A DNA stretch of 64,000 bases from Agapetus fuscipes (lineage: Eukaryota; Arthropoda; Insecta; Trichoptera; Glossosomatidae). The position numbers were made by a program, and so were the translations under genes. Positions 1 through 10,594 of this stretch are shown here, piece by piece. Under the pieces are notes generated by a model. The model was not told the origin of the DNA and made no database searches. It saw nothing but the letters and a program-made list of their open reading frames with translations. Numbering within the stretch: the stretch's first letter is position 1; the number at the start of each line of letters is the position of its first letter. The stretch covers positions 9,719,852-9,783,851 of the forward strand of contig OX637350.1 of assembly GCA_951799405.1 (NCBI GenBank), written 5' to 3'.

Positions 1-100
1 CTGCCTATGAGGGGAAGTGGTGACTCATTTCAAGAAAAAATATCGTATTATTGTAAAATATTTGTAAAAAAATATCGGTACTCTTGATGTATCGATTTTG

Positions 101-387
101 GACCGGTCTGTAGTCTAGACTTGAGTGGTAACGCTTCGGTCTCGTAAATGGAAGGTTGTGGGTTCGAATCCCGGCGGACTAAAAAAAAATACACCATTCA
201 TACTTTCAAATATGCTCTTCGTTGGGTCACCAAGACCGGTCACTATACCAGCCTCACAGCAACTGGGTCTTGCTTGAGAATTGGCGTTTCCTATAGCGAC
301 GAACAAGCTCGCAGAGGGCTCTTGAGGTGTGATTCACACAAAAATAGCGCTCCCCAAATGAATCCTCTTTAATATTATTATTATTAT
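101..387 (+). mobile_element. SINE-B copy (tRNA-derived)
   Basis: Head resembles a tRNA: a box-A-like stretch near 110 and a box-B-like GGTTCGAATCCC at 168-180. The body runs through CAACTGGGTCTTGCTTGAG and ends in an (ATT)n tail. ATCGAT occurs on both sides of the copy and is probably the target duplication. This is one of about nine copies in the window. Confidence 0.8.
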
Positions 388-705
388 CGATACACATCGC
401 TCATCCCTATGGTGTCCGACGCTTTTGTACGGCGCTGTCACAGCCAGAGTTCTAAACTCCGCCAGGGAGGCGTGCTATTGGAAAATATGACGGTGGCCGC
501 TGTACATGTGGGGAAATAATTTAGTAGGGCGGCACGGAGTTTAGAAGGCGTCACTGCGAACACAAAGTGCAGTTTAAAATTGAAAAACGTATGGCTGAAA
601 TTGTGGGAAAATTGTTATAACAACGTATAAAATATTTCCTAGTGTGAGATTTTACCCCTGGATATTTAAAAAAAAATAATGATTTCGAGAAATTATGAAA
701 ATGAA
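388..705. other. No gene; weak inverted repeat
   Basis: No coding signal. A short inverted repeat (TTCTAAACTCCG near 450 and CGGAGTTTAGAA near 535) suggests a small decayed fold-back element. The rest is AT-rich and unassigned. Confidence 0.3.
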
Positions 706-905
706 ATTGTCCACTTTGCCAATGTCACCTCTGTTTCAGGAAGGGTCGGCAAGAGTTGCAAGGTGTATGGTCATTTTAGATTTAGGTTTTTATGTTGTAG
801 GTTCACATGCGGCATGTGCAAACACGAATTTATGCGTGTCTGCTTGGAAAATGCATATAATGTGAATCCCCAATGTTACATATCTTTGCAACTTAGATTA
901 GAATG
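706..905 (+). mobile_element. TTAGA-tailed LINE, 3' UTR fragment
   Basis: Carries the family markers CACTTTGCCAATGTCACC, GGTCGGCAAGAGTTGCA and CTTTGCAACTTAGATTAG in order. The family is identified by the copy at 42487-43112, where this UTR follows a LINE reading-frame end. The 5' part is missing. Confidence 0.75.
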
Positions 906-1005
906 AGAGACTGAAAATAAGTTTTCATTAAACACCTATCAGCTCATATAGTAAAGAATTGTATTTCATCATACTGGGATATTTATTATACTTATATTTC
1001 ATATA

Positions 1006-1325
1006 GTCCGGTCGATAGTTCAATTGATCAAGTGCTTAAATTCCATGCCAAAAGTCCGGGTTCGAATCCCATCCAGGGTATCAGAAATGATTTCCCGTTT
1101 CGGTGTTTAATTGAAACCCAAAATTAAAATACCAGCAAGGCTTACACCTCTTTGACGAGAAATGAGTACCAGCCCCCTCGGGAGCTGAATCCCCCCCCCC
1201 TCCCCATCAACTGAAGTGTTTGCCACCTAACCTATAAAAATAAATAGATTCCGACGCCACATGCGATCCCTTCGGGGAAAATGCGGCAAGAGGTGTCACT
1301 ATATGTGTAGCTTAGTAACGCTTTT
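1006..1325 (+). mobile_element. SINE-A copy (tRNA-derived)
   Basis: tRNA-like head (CCGGTCGATAG, then GGTTCGAATCCC), followed by GATTTCCCGTTTCGGTGTTT, a CCCCTCGGGAGCTG block, and the 3' end CACTATATGTGTAGCTTAG. Eight copies or fragments occur in the window on both strands. Confidence 0.8.
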
Positions 1326-1444
1326 AGTAGCGTGGTATCATATTACTATTTATTTGTAACACAATTGAAAAACAGCAAGTATTTTTTTAAATCCAGCGTT
1401 AGTTAATTTTTGCCAATATTGTCCCTGTTTCAGAGGAAGTCTTT

Positions 1445-1707
1445 GAATCTAAATCTAAATCTAAATCTAAGCTGCAAAGATATGTATCATTTGAGATTCA
1501 TATTAAATGCATTCCCACAAGCAGACATGCATAATTTCGCGCTTACACATGCTGCATGTGGACCTACAATATAAAAACCCCAATCTCAAATGAACATAAG
1601 CCCTGCAACTCTTGCCGACCTTCCCTGAAGCAGGGGTGACATTGGCAAAGTGAACCATTTTTTTACAGTATGGGTGGTCAGCCGCATACCAACCTATCAG
1701 TCAAGGA
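1445..1707 (-). mobile_element. TTAGA-tailed LINE 3' UTR
   Basis: Reverse-strand copy running from an (AAATCT)n tail at the low-coordinate end to the inner end motif CAAGGA. The tail unit here is six bases, not five. Confidence 0.8.
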
Positions 1708-1844
1708 GGTTTGAATGATTTCGGTTTTTATTTTTATTCTAGGTTTGTGTCTTATTTTGTAAAAACACCCGCAGCATGTGTCAGCGTCAATTTTCTCGCG
1801 TTTTCTTGCGTACATGTATTAAATATGTATCTGTAGTGTAAAAC

Positions 1845-2833
1845 TATTTTTTCTACTCCCATTTGGTAATTTACTAATTACAAAACGGCTAACGCAATCA
1901 CAATGCCATACATTTCTACACCCGTTGCATAATGTTACATTATGCAACCGGTAACCGTGTTAAAATGAACATGTGCGCATGCGCATTGTCAGAATTGGAA
2001 CCATTTTTTAATTTCAAATGTCAACCTTGTATGGGGGTATGAAGACCTGTCAATCCAAGATGGCCGCAAGCGATCAGCTGATTAGGCTTCATACAATATT
2101 AATGATATTCGGTAGGTAGGAATTACCGTGGTGATGAGACTTTCAGCCCTGTTCAGATGAAAATAAATAAGTATATTTTATGTGTAGAGTCAAATAAAAA
2201 TTGTTAATAGTGCTAAAATTTATCGAATTTATTTATCGGATTGCTCCAAATAAAGCTTTCCTTTTTTCAATGGAAAATAAAAGGCTTGAAAGGAAAACAA
2301 TACAAAAAATTTCACCGCAAAAAATAAACAAACTCAAAAAGTTACTTGGTTAATAGGTGAGTATGAGGTTGATCGCCTATGCTGTACAAATTTGGTTCAC
2401 CTGCCAATACAACTGCAGGGCATATGTTTATTTGAGTTTTGGGTTTGAATGTTTAAGCTTATATGCAGGATGTAAAAGCGCGACCTTATACATATGTGTC
2501 GGCTTGTGGGCATGAATTCAATATGAAACCTAAATATAATTTATTTTTACAACTTACGTTAGATTAGATAATCGAAGGGAATGATAAATCACACGTTTTG
2601 ACAAAGGTAAGGTTTTAATTACTTCAAATGGACGAGTACATTATAATGACTATTATTCACTATTTTGTTAATTCTCTCATGGTCGTAGAAAAAGTATTGT
2701 ATGCCACTGCACGTAATTAGTCTTTGTAACACTCGTGCTTTCTATTGTGCCATTCGGCTGCGCCTCATGGCACAAACTAGCACTCGTGTTAAAAAGACTA
2801 TCATTACTTGGCAGTGGCATAAATAACTATTTT
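1845..2833 (+). repeat. Long dispersed repeat J, copy 1
   Basis: About 990 bp. It matches 55634-56781 almost end to end, starting at TTTTTTCTACTCCCATTTGG and ending at GGCAGTGGCATAAATAACTA. It contains a diverged LINE-UTR-like piece (2340-2573) and ends in a long hairpin (about 2700-2825, loop near GGCTGCGCC). No coding frame is seen. It is likely a non-autonomous element; the class is not determined. Confidence 0.7.
2340..2573 (+). repeat. Diverged LINE 3' UTR-like segment in repeat J
   Basis: Aligns loosely with the TTAGA-tailed LINE UTR (TGCTGTACAAA..TTGGTTCAC..GGCATATGTTTATTTGAG, then ACTTACGTTAGATTAGAT). The same segment occurs in copy 2 of repeat J, so it was present before J spread, or J is built on it. 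Confidence 0.55.
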
Positions 2834-3086
2834 CAAATATTAATTCAAAATACCTTTTTAATGAACGCATTATTTGTTCAAGTTTGATTTTAGATTGCAT
2901 TGAAACTGTAATCATTGCTTGCCTATTTATTTTACACTGGTTGTGAGTTTATTTTATGATCAATGTTAAATAGCAATTTGTTTAGTACAAGAACTGCGTC
3001 AAAATAACAGATCTATTTAACTGTAATCAATTGAACCATGATTGTGCTACAATCGCCATTACTGCGACATTAACTTTCCCAATACA

Positions 3087-3244
3087 CCAACTATAAAATT
3101 TTATGTTCAAACTCAACAGTAGCCTCTCGTCAACATTGCATTGAAGTTAAAACGGTCCCTAGGAACTCTGTTGAAACTAAAATGCACTTTCCATAAACGT
3201 TTTCGTTGTGCTTAAATACAAAAAACTTTTATACTGAGGTGCAG
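3087..3244. mobile_element. MITE-E copy
   Basis: Small element with GTTCAAACTCAAC near one end and TTTTATACTGAGGTGC at the other. Related copies at 33567, 36218, 52399, 54235 and 58641 end in TATACTTGGGGTAC and begin with its reverse complement. No coding capacity. Confidence 0.5.
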
Positions 3245-3396
3245 TACCCCAAATATAAACATTGCGTAGATAACTCTAAAAAAATGTATGAAAACTAGAT
3301 CACTCACTACGGGTACTGTATTATTTTCCATTCATTTTACTATTTACACAATCAATGGGGAGTATACGTAATGTTTTCTACTTGGGGTAGAGGGCA
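3244..3396. mobile_element. MITE-F copy
   Basis: Starts TACCCCAAATATAAACATT and ends AATGTTTTCTACTTGGGGTA, which are imperfect inverted repeats of about 19 bp. A second, decayed copy lies at 39779-39938. The outer bases match those of MITE-E, against which it abuts. Confidence 0.55.
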
Positions 3397-3414
3397 CTTT
3401 TACGTTTGTTTCAG

Positions 3415-3609
3415 TTCGGCTGCAACAAGCACTTCGCACATTCCAGGCCAGCGTTGCGGTGCACGGACCGAAAACTGACTTTAATTAAAACGTCGGAAAT
3501 GTGGTCGTCGGACCTCAACAAGTTGCATCCGCCAAGCCGCAGACCAGCGCTGTCCTTAACGGAGGAGGGGGCCTCGTCAGCCCCCAGTGAGAGGGCGGAG
3601 CACCCCTAA
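3415..3609 (+). CDS. Possible terminal coding exon, unknown protein
   Basis: A GC-rich open stretch in an AT-rich background, preceded by a plausible acceptor (GTTTGTTTCAG at 3404-3414) and open for 64 codons to TAA. It begins FGCNKHFAHS and ends SAPSERAEHP. No family is recognised, and no partner exon or poly(A) signal was tied to it. It could equally be a chance open frame in a GC-rich insert. Confidence 0.2.
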   Translation, partial: FGCNKHFAHSRPALRCTDRKLTLIKTSEMWSSDLNKLHPPSRRPALSLTEEGASSAPSERAEHP

Positions 3610-3614
3610 GCAGG

Positions 3615-5231
3615 GAACGGGGGCGGCAGTACAACGGGAAGCCGCAGGAAGTCGTGTTTACACAAGCGATAACACACCGGGGAAGAGATGCATGCAACAT
3701 GTTATTTTTTGCTATTAGCTGTGGCTTACATGGTAAACTCATAGACCTACACAAAAGTTTTACAGAAAAAACTTATAAATGAGTACTTACACTAAATGAA
3801 AGTGTCGCTTTTTCCAATAATGACTTTTAGCTGTTAAAGAATAAATTTAAGGGGATGAATGCACTTTCATTTTTTCTTCCCCTAAAAAGAGAGAGACCTT
3901 TGTATTGAAGTTGTCGTCCATTCAGCCTAAGGTCTTCAACTGGAGCTGATTTTTGAAAAATATTTTGGTTTACAACGATTTCGATCACTTCAAAGAAACG
4001 TCGACCAACTTACTTGCAATAACATATTCACCCGTTCCAAAAGGAAATGTTTAAAGACAAACATTAACACGTCGTAGGGCAGTGGCAGTTTTTTTATGCA
4101 ATAAAAAAGCAACACGTGCATAATGTTTTCTCTTTTCTGAAAGATCTTTTTAATTGGTAGCATACGTTTAATTAAGATCCTTTTAAACATTTCAAATTCT
4201 CTCATACTTGAAATAATTTGTACATTATTATTTGCATGATAAAAAGGAGACAAAAAATAATTCAAGCTTTGATCTTAAATGAGCCAACAAATAGATAGTC
4301 TTCAATTTTTAGGTAGTTACTCTTCGGTCCACGAAACGACCTTATCGTCCATCTATTACTCTTGATGTTCACATCTCTAAATAATGTCAGTATCCCCGTG
4401 CACGCCGAGCGAGCACACTGTCAGGCAAACTATCATTTGGCTGATCATTATTAAAATCTTCCATTGCCATGCCAGCGTGAATGCTGCAAACAAGCACAAA
4501 AATATTCATAACAGCTCATGATGTATGGCAATGTAGAGGCTCTCATTGTCTTTTGGTCGGCTGCACTTTTTCCGCAGCCGGCATGTTTTCATTTTAACCT
4601 TTTGCGCATTGTCCCCGCAACCTTTATTGCGACATTCCATTATTGCCGACATAAAGATAAGTACTACAATAGCCCGATAGCCCAGTGGACTCTGAATGGC
4701 ACTGTGGTCGTAAAGTCATGGGCTTGGTTACCGAATTCAATAATCTACCCCACAAAAAAGCATTGGTGTAATATGTTTTCCCTGATGGGTTCGTCATTTT
4801 TATTTGAACTTCAATGATTTAGTGTACGACTTTAAATTGTTTTGTCTACACCTCTTGCAGTGATTTATCACAAAACGAAAATATAAAGATTGTGTTTGTT
4901 TTACTATTATTATTTAATTTATTTAAGTAGTACTATGTTGGTATTAAGTGTATTTTAAATAAGAATTACGGTCGGAATTAAATACGGATTTACGAATCGT
5001 AGAGAAGAAATAGTTTCTCAACACTTTGTCGATGTCGTATATATCCGATGTCTTTAGGAGAAGTGTCTCATTTTTCAAACACGAACGAATTGTTGTTGCT
5101 CTTGATCAGAGATCACTCAAGGTCATCTCGTGAACCTACAATCTTGAATCATGTACAACCACGAGCAACAACAATTATATCTGACAATTGGATAGTTTTT
5201 CTACGGTGTAAAAATAACACGGTACTTGATT
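3615..5231. other. No gene recognised
   Basis: AT-rich sequence without a coding frame I would defend. A decayed tRNA-like head may lie at 4672-4760 (CCCGATAGCCCAGTGG), resembling an old SINE but too diverged to assign. Confidence 0.4.
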
Positions 5232-5573
5232 GTCCGGTCGATAGCTCAGGTGGTAGAGTGCTTGCATTCCATGCCGAAAGCTCGGGTTCGAATCCCACCG
5301 ACGGTGTCAGAAATGATTTCCCGTTTCGGTGTTTATTTCAAACCCCAAAATAAAATACCGGCAAGGTTTACTCAGCCTTCACAAGAAATGAGTACCAGCA
5401 CTCTCGGGAGCTGGGAAACCTCCACTTCAACTGAATTGGTTGGCGTAAGGCCGGCCCCCTTACCTGTAAAAATAAATAGGTTCAACTCGCCACATGCGAC
5501 CTCTTCGGGGATAACGCGGCAAGAAGTTACACTATATGTGTAGCTTAGTTGCGTTTTTTTTTTTTTTTTTTTG
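5232..5573 (+). mobile_element. SINE-A copy, nearly full length
   Basis: The cleanest SINE-A in the window: intact box A (GATAGCTCAGGTGG) and box B (GGTTCGAATCCC), body, CACTATATGTGTAGCTTAG end, then a T-run. The tRNA-like head is followed by more than 250 bp of body, which rules out a functional tRNA gene. Confidence 0.85.
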
Positions 5574-5994
5574 CGTTGCGTTGATGACATCGGATACGAC
5601 TTTGATGAAATATTGAAAAACTTCGTACGTTGAGAAACACATTTCCTAAAATCTGTTTTAATTGGTTTTAGGTTGACTTAAGATTGTTACATTTGTGCCC
5701 ATGTCGCCAGTGTTTAAGGAAAGATTAAAAAATCACTGATCTTGTTTTCATTAGTTTTCATAAGTTCACTGTTTATAGAGGTAGTTGTGCATATTTTGCA
5801 GGTACTATCCCTTCGTCCAATGGTCGAATAGCGCAAAGGGCACCAAACGTCTACGGCTGTGAAGTCATTGGTTCGCTTCAAGAATTCTACGTTATATCCT
5901 ACGAAGTAAGATTAATAGAAATAATACTGGATGTGTCATTTACTGGCATTTTTACTGGTGAATCGTGGATGGGTTTGATGAATGTATTGGATTT
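5574..5994. other. No gene; short shared motif
   Basis: GATGACATCGGATACGACTT at 5582-5601 recurs as a near match at about 54650, pointing to a further low-copy dispersed repeat. A decayed tRNA-like head may sit at 5816-5885. Otherwise unassigned. Confidence 0.3.
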
Positions 5995-6133
5995 ATCCTG
6001 TCGATGGCTTAGTTGGTAGAGCGCTTACGTTCATCGCCAGAAGTCTAGAATATTTTGTGTTTTGGTGTTTATTTCAAACTAAAAATAAAAACACTGGCAC
6101 GGCTTACACAACTTTTACAAGAAAGTAAAAGCT
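5995..6133 (+). mobile_element. SINE-A copy, 5' part, interrupted by array
   Basis: SINE-A head (GTCGATGGCTTAGTTGGTAG) and body up to the point where the 47-bp array starts. The expected SINE 3' third after the array is absent. Confidence 0.7.
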
Positions 6134-6799
6134 GCCACCTCGCGAGTAGTGGTTGGCGTAAAGCCGGCCACATTACCTGTGCCACCTCGCGAGTAGTGGT
6201 TGGCGTAAAGCCGGCCACATTACCTGTGCCACCTCGCGAGTAGTGGTTGGCGTAAAGCCGGCCACATTACCTGTGCCACCTCGCGAGTAGTGGTTGGCGT
6301 AAAGCCGGCCACATTACCTGTGCCACCTCGCGAGTAGTGGTTGGCGTAAAGCCGGCCACATTACCTGTGCCACCTCGCGAGTAGTGGTTGGCGTAAAGCC
6401 GGCCACATTACCTGTGCCACCTCGCGAGTAGTGGTTGGCGTAAAGCCGGCCACATTACCTGTGCCACCTCGCGAGTAGTGGTTGGCGTAAAGCCGGCCAC
6501 ATTACCTGTGCCACCTCGCGAGTAGTGGTTGGCGTAAAGCCGGCCACATTACCTGTGCCACCTCGCGAGTAGTGGTTGGCGTAAAGCCGGCCACATTACC
6601 TGTGCCACCTCGCGAGTAGTGGTTGGCGTAAAGCCGGCCACATTACCTGTGCCACCTCGCGAGTAGTGGTTGGCGTAAAGCCGGCCACATTACCTGTGCC
6701 ACCTCGCGAGTAGTGGTTGGCGTAAAGCCGGCCACATTACCTGTGCCACCTCGCGAGTAGTGGTTGGCGTAAAGCCGGCCACATTACCTGTGCCACCTC
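6134..6799 (+). repeat. 47-bp tandem array, 14 copies
   Basis: Fourteen consecutive 47-bp units (6134-6791) plus a partial unit. Each starts GCCACCTCGCGAGTAGTGG and ends CCACATTACCTGT, and no difference between units is seen by eye. The unit matches the GTGGTTGGCGTAAAGCCGGC...TTACCTGT part of SINE-A, so the array expanded from inside that SINE. Confidence 0.95.
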
Positions 6800-7017
6800 T
6801 GTTTCAAGAATGAGCGGTTAGAGCTGCATGATTATGTTCGATTGCAGTTGTATAACTAACTCGTCATTTCGCAAAAGATGATCAGAGCTTTTGCAAAATT
6901 GCCTCCATTTCTTCTTTCTCTTTGCTGCACATATGATGCAACTTCTTGCTTTGTTGTCTTCTAAGGGATCGCATATTACAAGGAGTATTACAAAAAAATG
7001 CAGGGCGGGTAAACAGC

Positions 7018-7216
7018 ATTATGTGGAAATTTAGCGATGGGATATTGGTGTTAAAAGTCTTATGTCGTTCTAATAATAGATGATGATGATGATGATGATG
7101 ATGATTTGTATAGTCACGAAACAGCGCTATACAAATCATCATCATCATCATCATCTATCATTAGAACGACATAAGACTTTTAACACCAATATCCCATCGC
7201 TAAATTTCCACATAAT
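7018..7216. repeat. Near-perfect inverted repeat (fold-back)
   Basis: Left arm 7018-7113 and right arm 7127-7216 are reverse complements, apart from two extra GAT units on the left and one mismatch. The 13-bp spacer is TCACGAAACAGCG. The centre matches the 3' end of the CATC-tailed LINE (compare 21335-21381). Confidence 0.9.
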
Positions 7217-7440
7217 AATACCATATTAAAAACGCATTAAATTTTAGTGGGTTCTTATTTTAACACCTACCTGTTTTTGACCCTAAAAACAAGAATGACC
7301 CTCTCCGTGTGATGCTGGTACAAGGCGCGCATCCAGCCTGCCGTCTGCGCATGCTCAGCGCCACAATTTCAATTATTTTCTCATTAGTGGAGCATTACGG
7401 TTCACAAATCCTTCTGATCCTTATTAATCCAGGAACTGCC

Positions 7441-7935
7441 GGTAGAGTAATCACTACAACTGCTCCGCTCCTCACTCGACTGTACGCCGGTCGACTGTAC
7501 TTCACTCGACTCTACTTTACTAGATTTTAGGTACTGTTGTCGATTGTACTTTTCTCGACTGTACCTCACTCGACTGTAGCTCACTCGACTGTACTTTTGT
7601 TGACTGTACTTTTGTTGACTGTACTTTTGTTGACTGTACTTTTGTTGACTGTACTGTTGTTGACTGTACTTTTGTTGACTGTACTTTTGTTGACTGTACT
7701 TTAGTTAACTGTACTTTGGTTGACTGTACTTTGCTTGACTGTCCTCTGTTCATTGCTAGACTGTACTTTGCCACACTGTACTTGTATTGAATGTATTTTT
7801 TTCGACTGTACTTTGATTGACTGCAATTCGCTAGACTGTATTCACCTAGACTGTACTTCTGTTGACTGTTATTAGTTGTTTGTACATTGATTGACTGCAC
7901 TTTGTTGGACTGTCCTTTCACGACTGTACTGTAAC
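7441..7935. repeat. 15-bp degenerate minisatellite
   Basis: About 30 units around GACTGTACTTTTGTT, most regular at 7590-7720 and more diverged at both ends. Because the period is a multiple of three, the reverse strand stays open and reads as STKVQ repeats. This is a repeat artefact, not a gene. Confidence 0.9.
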
Positions 7936-8321
7936 TCTTTTTTTTTCTTCTTTTTATCTTTTTTTCTTCCGATCTAAGCAGAGTCTACTCTCATATTCCT
8001 TTTGAAGTAGTTTTTTTGCCATTTTAACACCACATTTATCTAATAAATGTGAAACTCATTAGATAGTAAATCATTCGGAAAAACAGTTTTTTTTCCACTT
8101 TTTATATATGACTGGAAAAACCATTTGCCTTAACTCTCAAAATACATACTTAAATCTTACAAATATTTTTTTGAGCTCACTCTGAAATTAGGCCTTCTGT
8201 TCAATAGTGGAATTTTGATGACTGGACTACGAACCACTATTATTATTAAAAAAAATAGATACTACGGTTTCAGCGGCGTGCATCCCATACAGACACATGC
8301 CTGATAAATAAGCAATATATA
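7936..8321. other. No gene recognised
   Basis: T-rich low-complexity sequence followed by AT-rich sequence. Nothing else is identified. Confidence 0.5.
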
Positions 8322-8671
8322 AAAACGCAACTAAGCTACACATATAGTGTAACTTCTTGCCGTGTTATCCCCGAAGGGGTCGCATGTGGCGAGTTGAGCC
8401 TATTTATTTTTACAGGTAAGGGGCCCGGCCTTACGCCAACCACTTCAGTGAAGTGGGGGGTTTCCCAGCTTCCGAGGGGGCTGGTACTTATTTCTTGTAA
8501 AGGCTGAGTAAACCTTGCCGGTATTTTATTTTTGGGTTTGAAATAAACACCGAAACGGGAAATCATTTCTGACACCCTCGGTGGGATTCGAACACTGTTT
8601 TTCATACATATTGATTAGAGCTCACGGCATGAAATGCAAGCACTCTACCAACTGAGCTATCAACCAGACTC
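8322..8671 (-). mobile_element. SINE-A copy with small insertion
   Basis: Full-length reverse copy from AACGCAACTAAGCTACAC to the tRNA-like head (CCAACTGAGCTATCAACC). The head is split by about 30 extra bases near 8595-8625, between the box-B region and the anticodon-arm region. Confidence 0.8.
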
Positions 8672-8689
8672 TATGGACGGAATATATGA

Positions 8690-8860
8690 TAAAAAAAAAC
8701 ATTTAAGCTTGATATTCAGATTTAAAATTCAAAATTAAAGTTCGATTGGAGCCATCGTGAGCACTTCAATCAATTTCAAATCAACTATTTCAAAAGAATG
8801 GGAGAAAATATTTATTCAGAAACGTATTTGCCCATACCCTATGCACGCGCCTGTACTGTT
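8690..8860 (+). repeat. Dispersed repeat D, copy 1
   Basis: Begins AAGCTTGATATTCAGATTTA and continues through GTTCGATTGGAGCCATCG. Further copies lie at about 41745-41985 (reverse, split) and 63262-63387. No coding potential; class unknown. Confidence 0.6.
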
Positions 8861-9381
8861 TAATGATATCAAAGCATACTTTACCCGCTATTCATGAAAT
8901 TTTTGTAATGTGTAATCCGGTTTCATGTTAGTTTTTCCATACAAAGAAAATAGTTGTAACCTGCTATTTTTTGTTTACAAATCCAATGAACAAGGTCGTA
9001 CATGTCTTGGACATTTTCGTGTATTTTTTACGTACAAATATGTATCAAAAACCGTGTTCGATCTACATTTACACGTGTGTAGACCTTTACAATATATTAC
9101 CACAATTTCATTAGTACACGTTCACGCTCTGGGATACCTTTTTTATCATCTTGAAAAATAATAACATAAAGTTGGCATGTTTTTATTCTCAGCCTTGCTG
9201 CTCATATGACGTAATAATATGTAATACTCGTATTGAAACTCTTATTACACGACCAGACTTTGGGTATGAAGCATTGTGTAAAATCTCCTCGATCGCGTAG
9301 GTACAAAAGTATATGGAAGATACGACAGCACCCCTATTGAGTGGTTTAGTTTTCATTTTTTTTTTCAATTAACACGATATT
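8861..9381. other. No gene recognised
   Basis: AT-rich. One 78-codon open frame at 8925-9161 has no recognisable motif and ordinary AT-rich composition. Confidence 0.4.
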
Positions 9382-9639
9382 CCTTGACTTATAGTTTGGT
9401 ATGAGGCTGACCACCCATACTGTAAAAAAATGTTCACTTTGTAAATGTCACCCCTGTTTCAGGGAAGGTCGGCAAGAGTTGCAGGGCTTATGTTTATTTG
9501 AGATTGGGTTTTTATATAGTAGGTCCACATGCGGCATGTGTGAGCGCGAAATTATGCGTGTCTGCTAGTGGGAATGCGTTATAATATGAATCTCAAATGA
9601 TACATATCTTTGCAACTTAGATTTAGATTTAGATTAGGG
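9382..9639 (+). mobile_element. TTAGA-tailed LINE 3' UTR
   Basis: Complete UTR from TTCCTTGACTTATAG to a TTTAGA-type tail. The tail mixes six-base and five-base units. Confidence 0.85.
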
Positions 9640-9768
9640 CAGTACCTACATATTATACCCGTACTTGGGGTATATACTCCATTCCTATCAAAAAGTATGT
9701 TTCATAACTAAAGTCATTTATTTTTAAACTCTTCAGTACCTACACCCGTAATATAATTTCTTTCGTGT

Positions 9769-9868
9769 TCCTTGACTAATAGGTTTGTAAAAAGCTGACC
9801 ACCCATATTGTAAAAAATGGTTCACTTTGCCAATTTCACCCCTGTTTCAGAGAAGGTCGGCTAAAGTT
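9769..9868 (+). mobile_element. TTAGA-tailed LINE 3' UTR, left piece (host of the LTR element)
   Basis: First 100 bp of a UTR copy, broken after AAAGTT by the LTR retrotransposon. It resumes at 15590 with AGTTGCAGGG, so the four bases AGTT are duplicated. Confidence 0.85.
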
Positions 9869-10130
9869 TGTAACGAGATGGATTTGTTTGTTAGGTAAAA
9901 TGGAACATGAGATTTGAATTTGAATGAAAAGGAAAACAAAAGAATATAAGAAAGGGAGGAGAAGCTTGCCAGGCGGGAGAGCCACAAGCCTGTGTAATTA
10001 AGAATAATTAATATTATTGTGCTGTGGTTTATTGTGTATACATTGTGAAAGGAATAAAAATAAACATATTAAAGTGGCTGTTAATTATTAATTGTGTCAA
10101 TCAGCAGGACAGAGAGGAAAAACCCTCACA
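9869..10130 (+). repeat. 5' LTR (262 bp)
   Basis: Starts TGTAACGAG and ends CCCTCACA. It differs from the 3' LTR only in GGCGGGAGAG versus GGCGAGAGAG. AATAAAAATAAA within the R-like part may serve as poly(A) signal. Confidence 0.95.
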
Positions 10131-10133
10131 TTT

Positions 10134-10150
10134 TGGCGCCCAACGTAAAA
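10134..10150 (+). promoter_or_regulatory. Primer binding site
   Basis: TGGCGCCCAACGT lies 3 bp after the 5' LTR. This is the form complementary to the 3' end of insect tRNA-Lys used by gypsy elements. Primer identity is inferred from that resemblance. Confidence 0.75.
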
Positions 10151-10594
10151 GAAAAAATCTGTAAATGAAATTCCTATGAAGAAAATTTTTCACAAACAAA
10201 AACAAATGACAGTCGATTTCAAAAAAATGACATTCAAAACAATACAACATATGAAATAAATAAAAATTGGACAGATTTATGGTTGTGAAAGCATCAACAC
10301 GTTTAAAAGCTAGTGAAGACATCGACTTATACAATTAACAACAAGAAATTACAAGATTTGAAACGCTGTTTGAAAATATTGAAGGTGAGAGAATTCAAAC
10401 TACCTACATTACGTTCAGAAGAATGGAAATTCAAAAATCGAACGTCGCGGGAGAATGAAGAATGGATATGAACCAGTTTGTTTCAAATCAGTTTAGATAA
10501 ATATATATAGATGGTGTTATATTTAATTTGTATGAAAAATTTTTTTTCAATGAAATGATTTTTTTTAATTGCATAAATTGAAAATATACAGCAA

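Noticed and set aside
6134..6799. CRISPR-like array
   Set aside because: Units are directly adjacent, without spacers, and match the body of a SINE; the genome is eukaryotic.
7520..7921. 133-residue STKVQ repeat protein
   Set aside because: Product of the 15-bp minisatellite; no gene signals.
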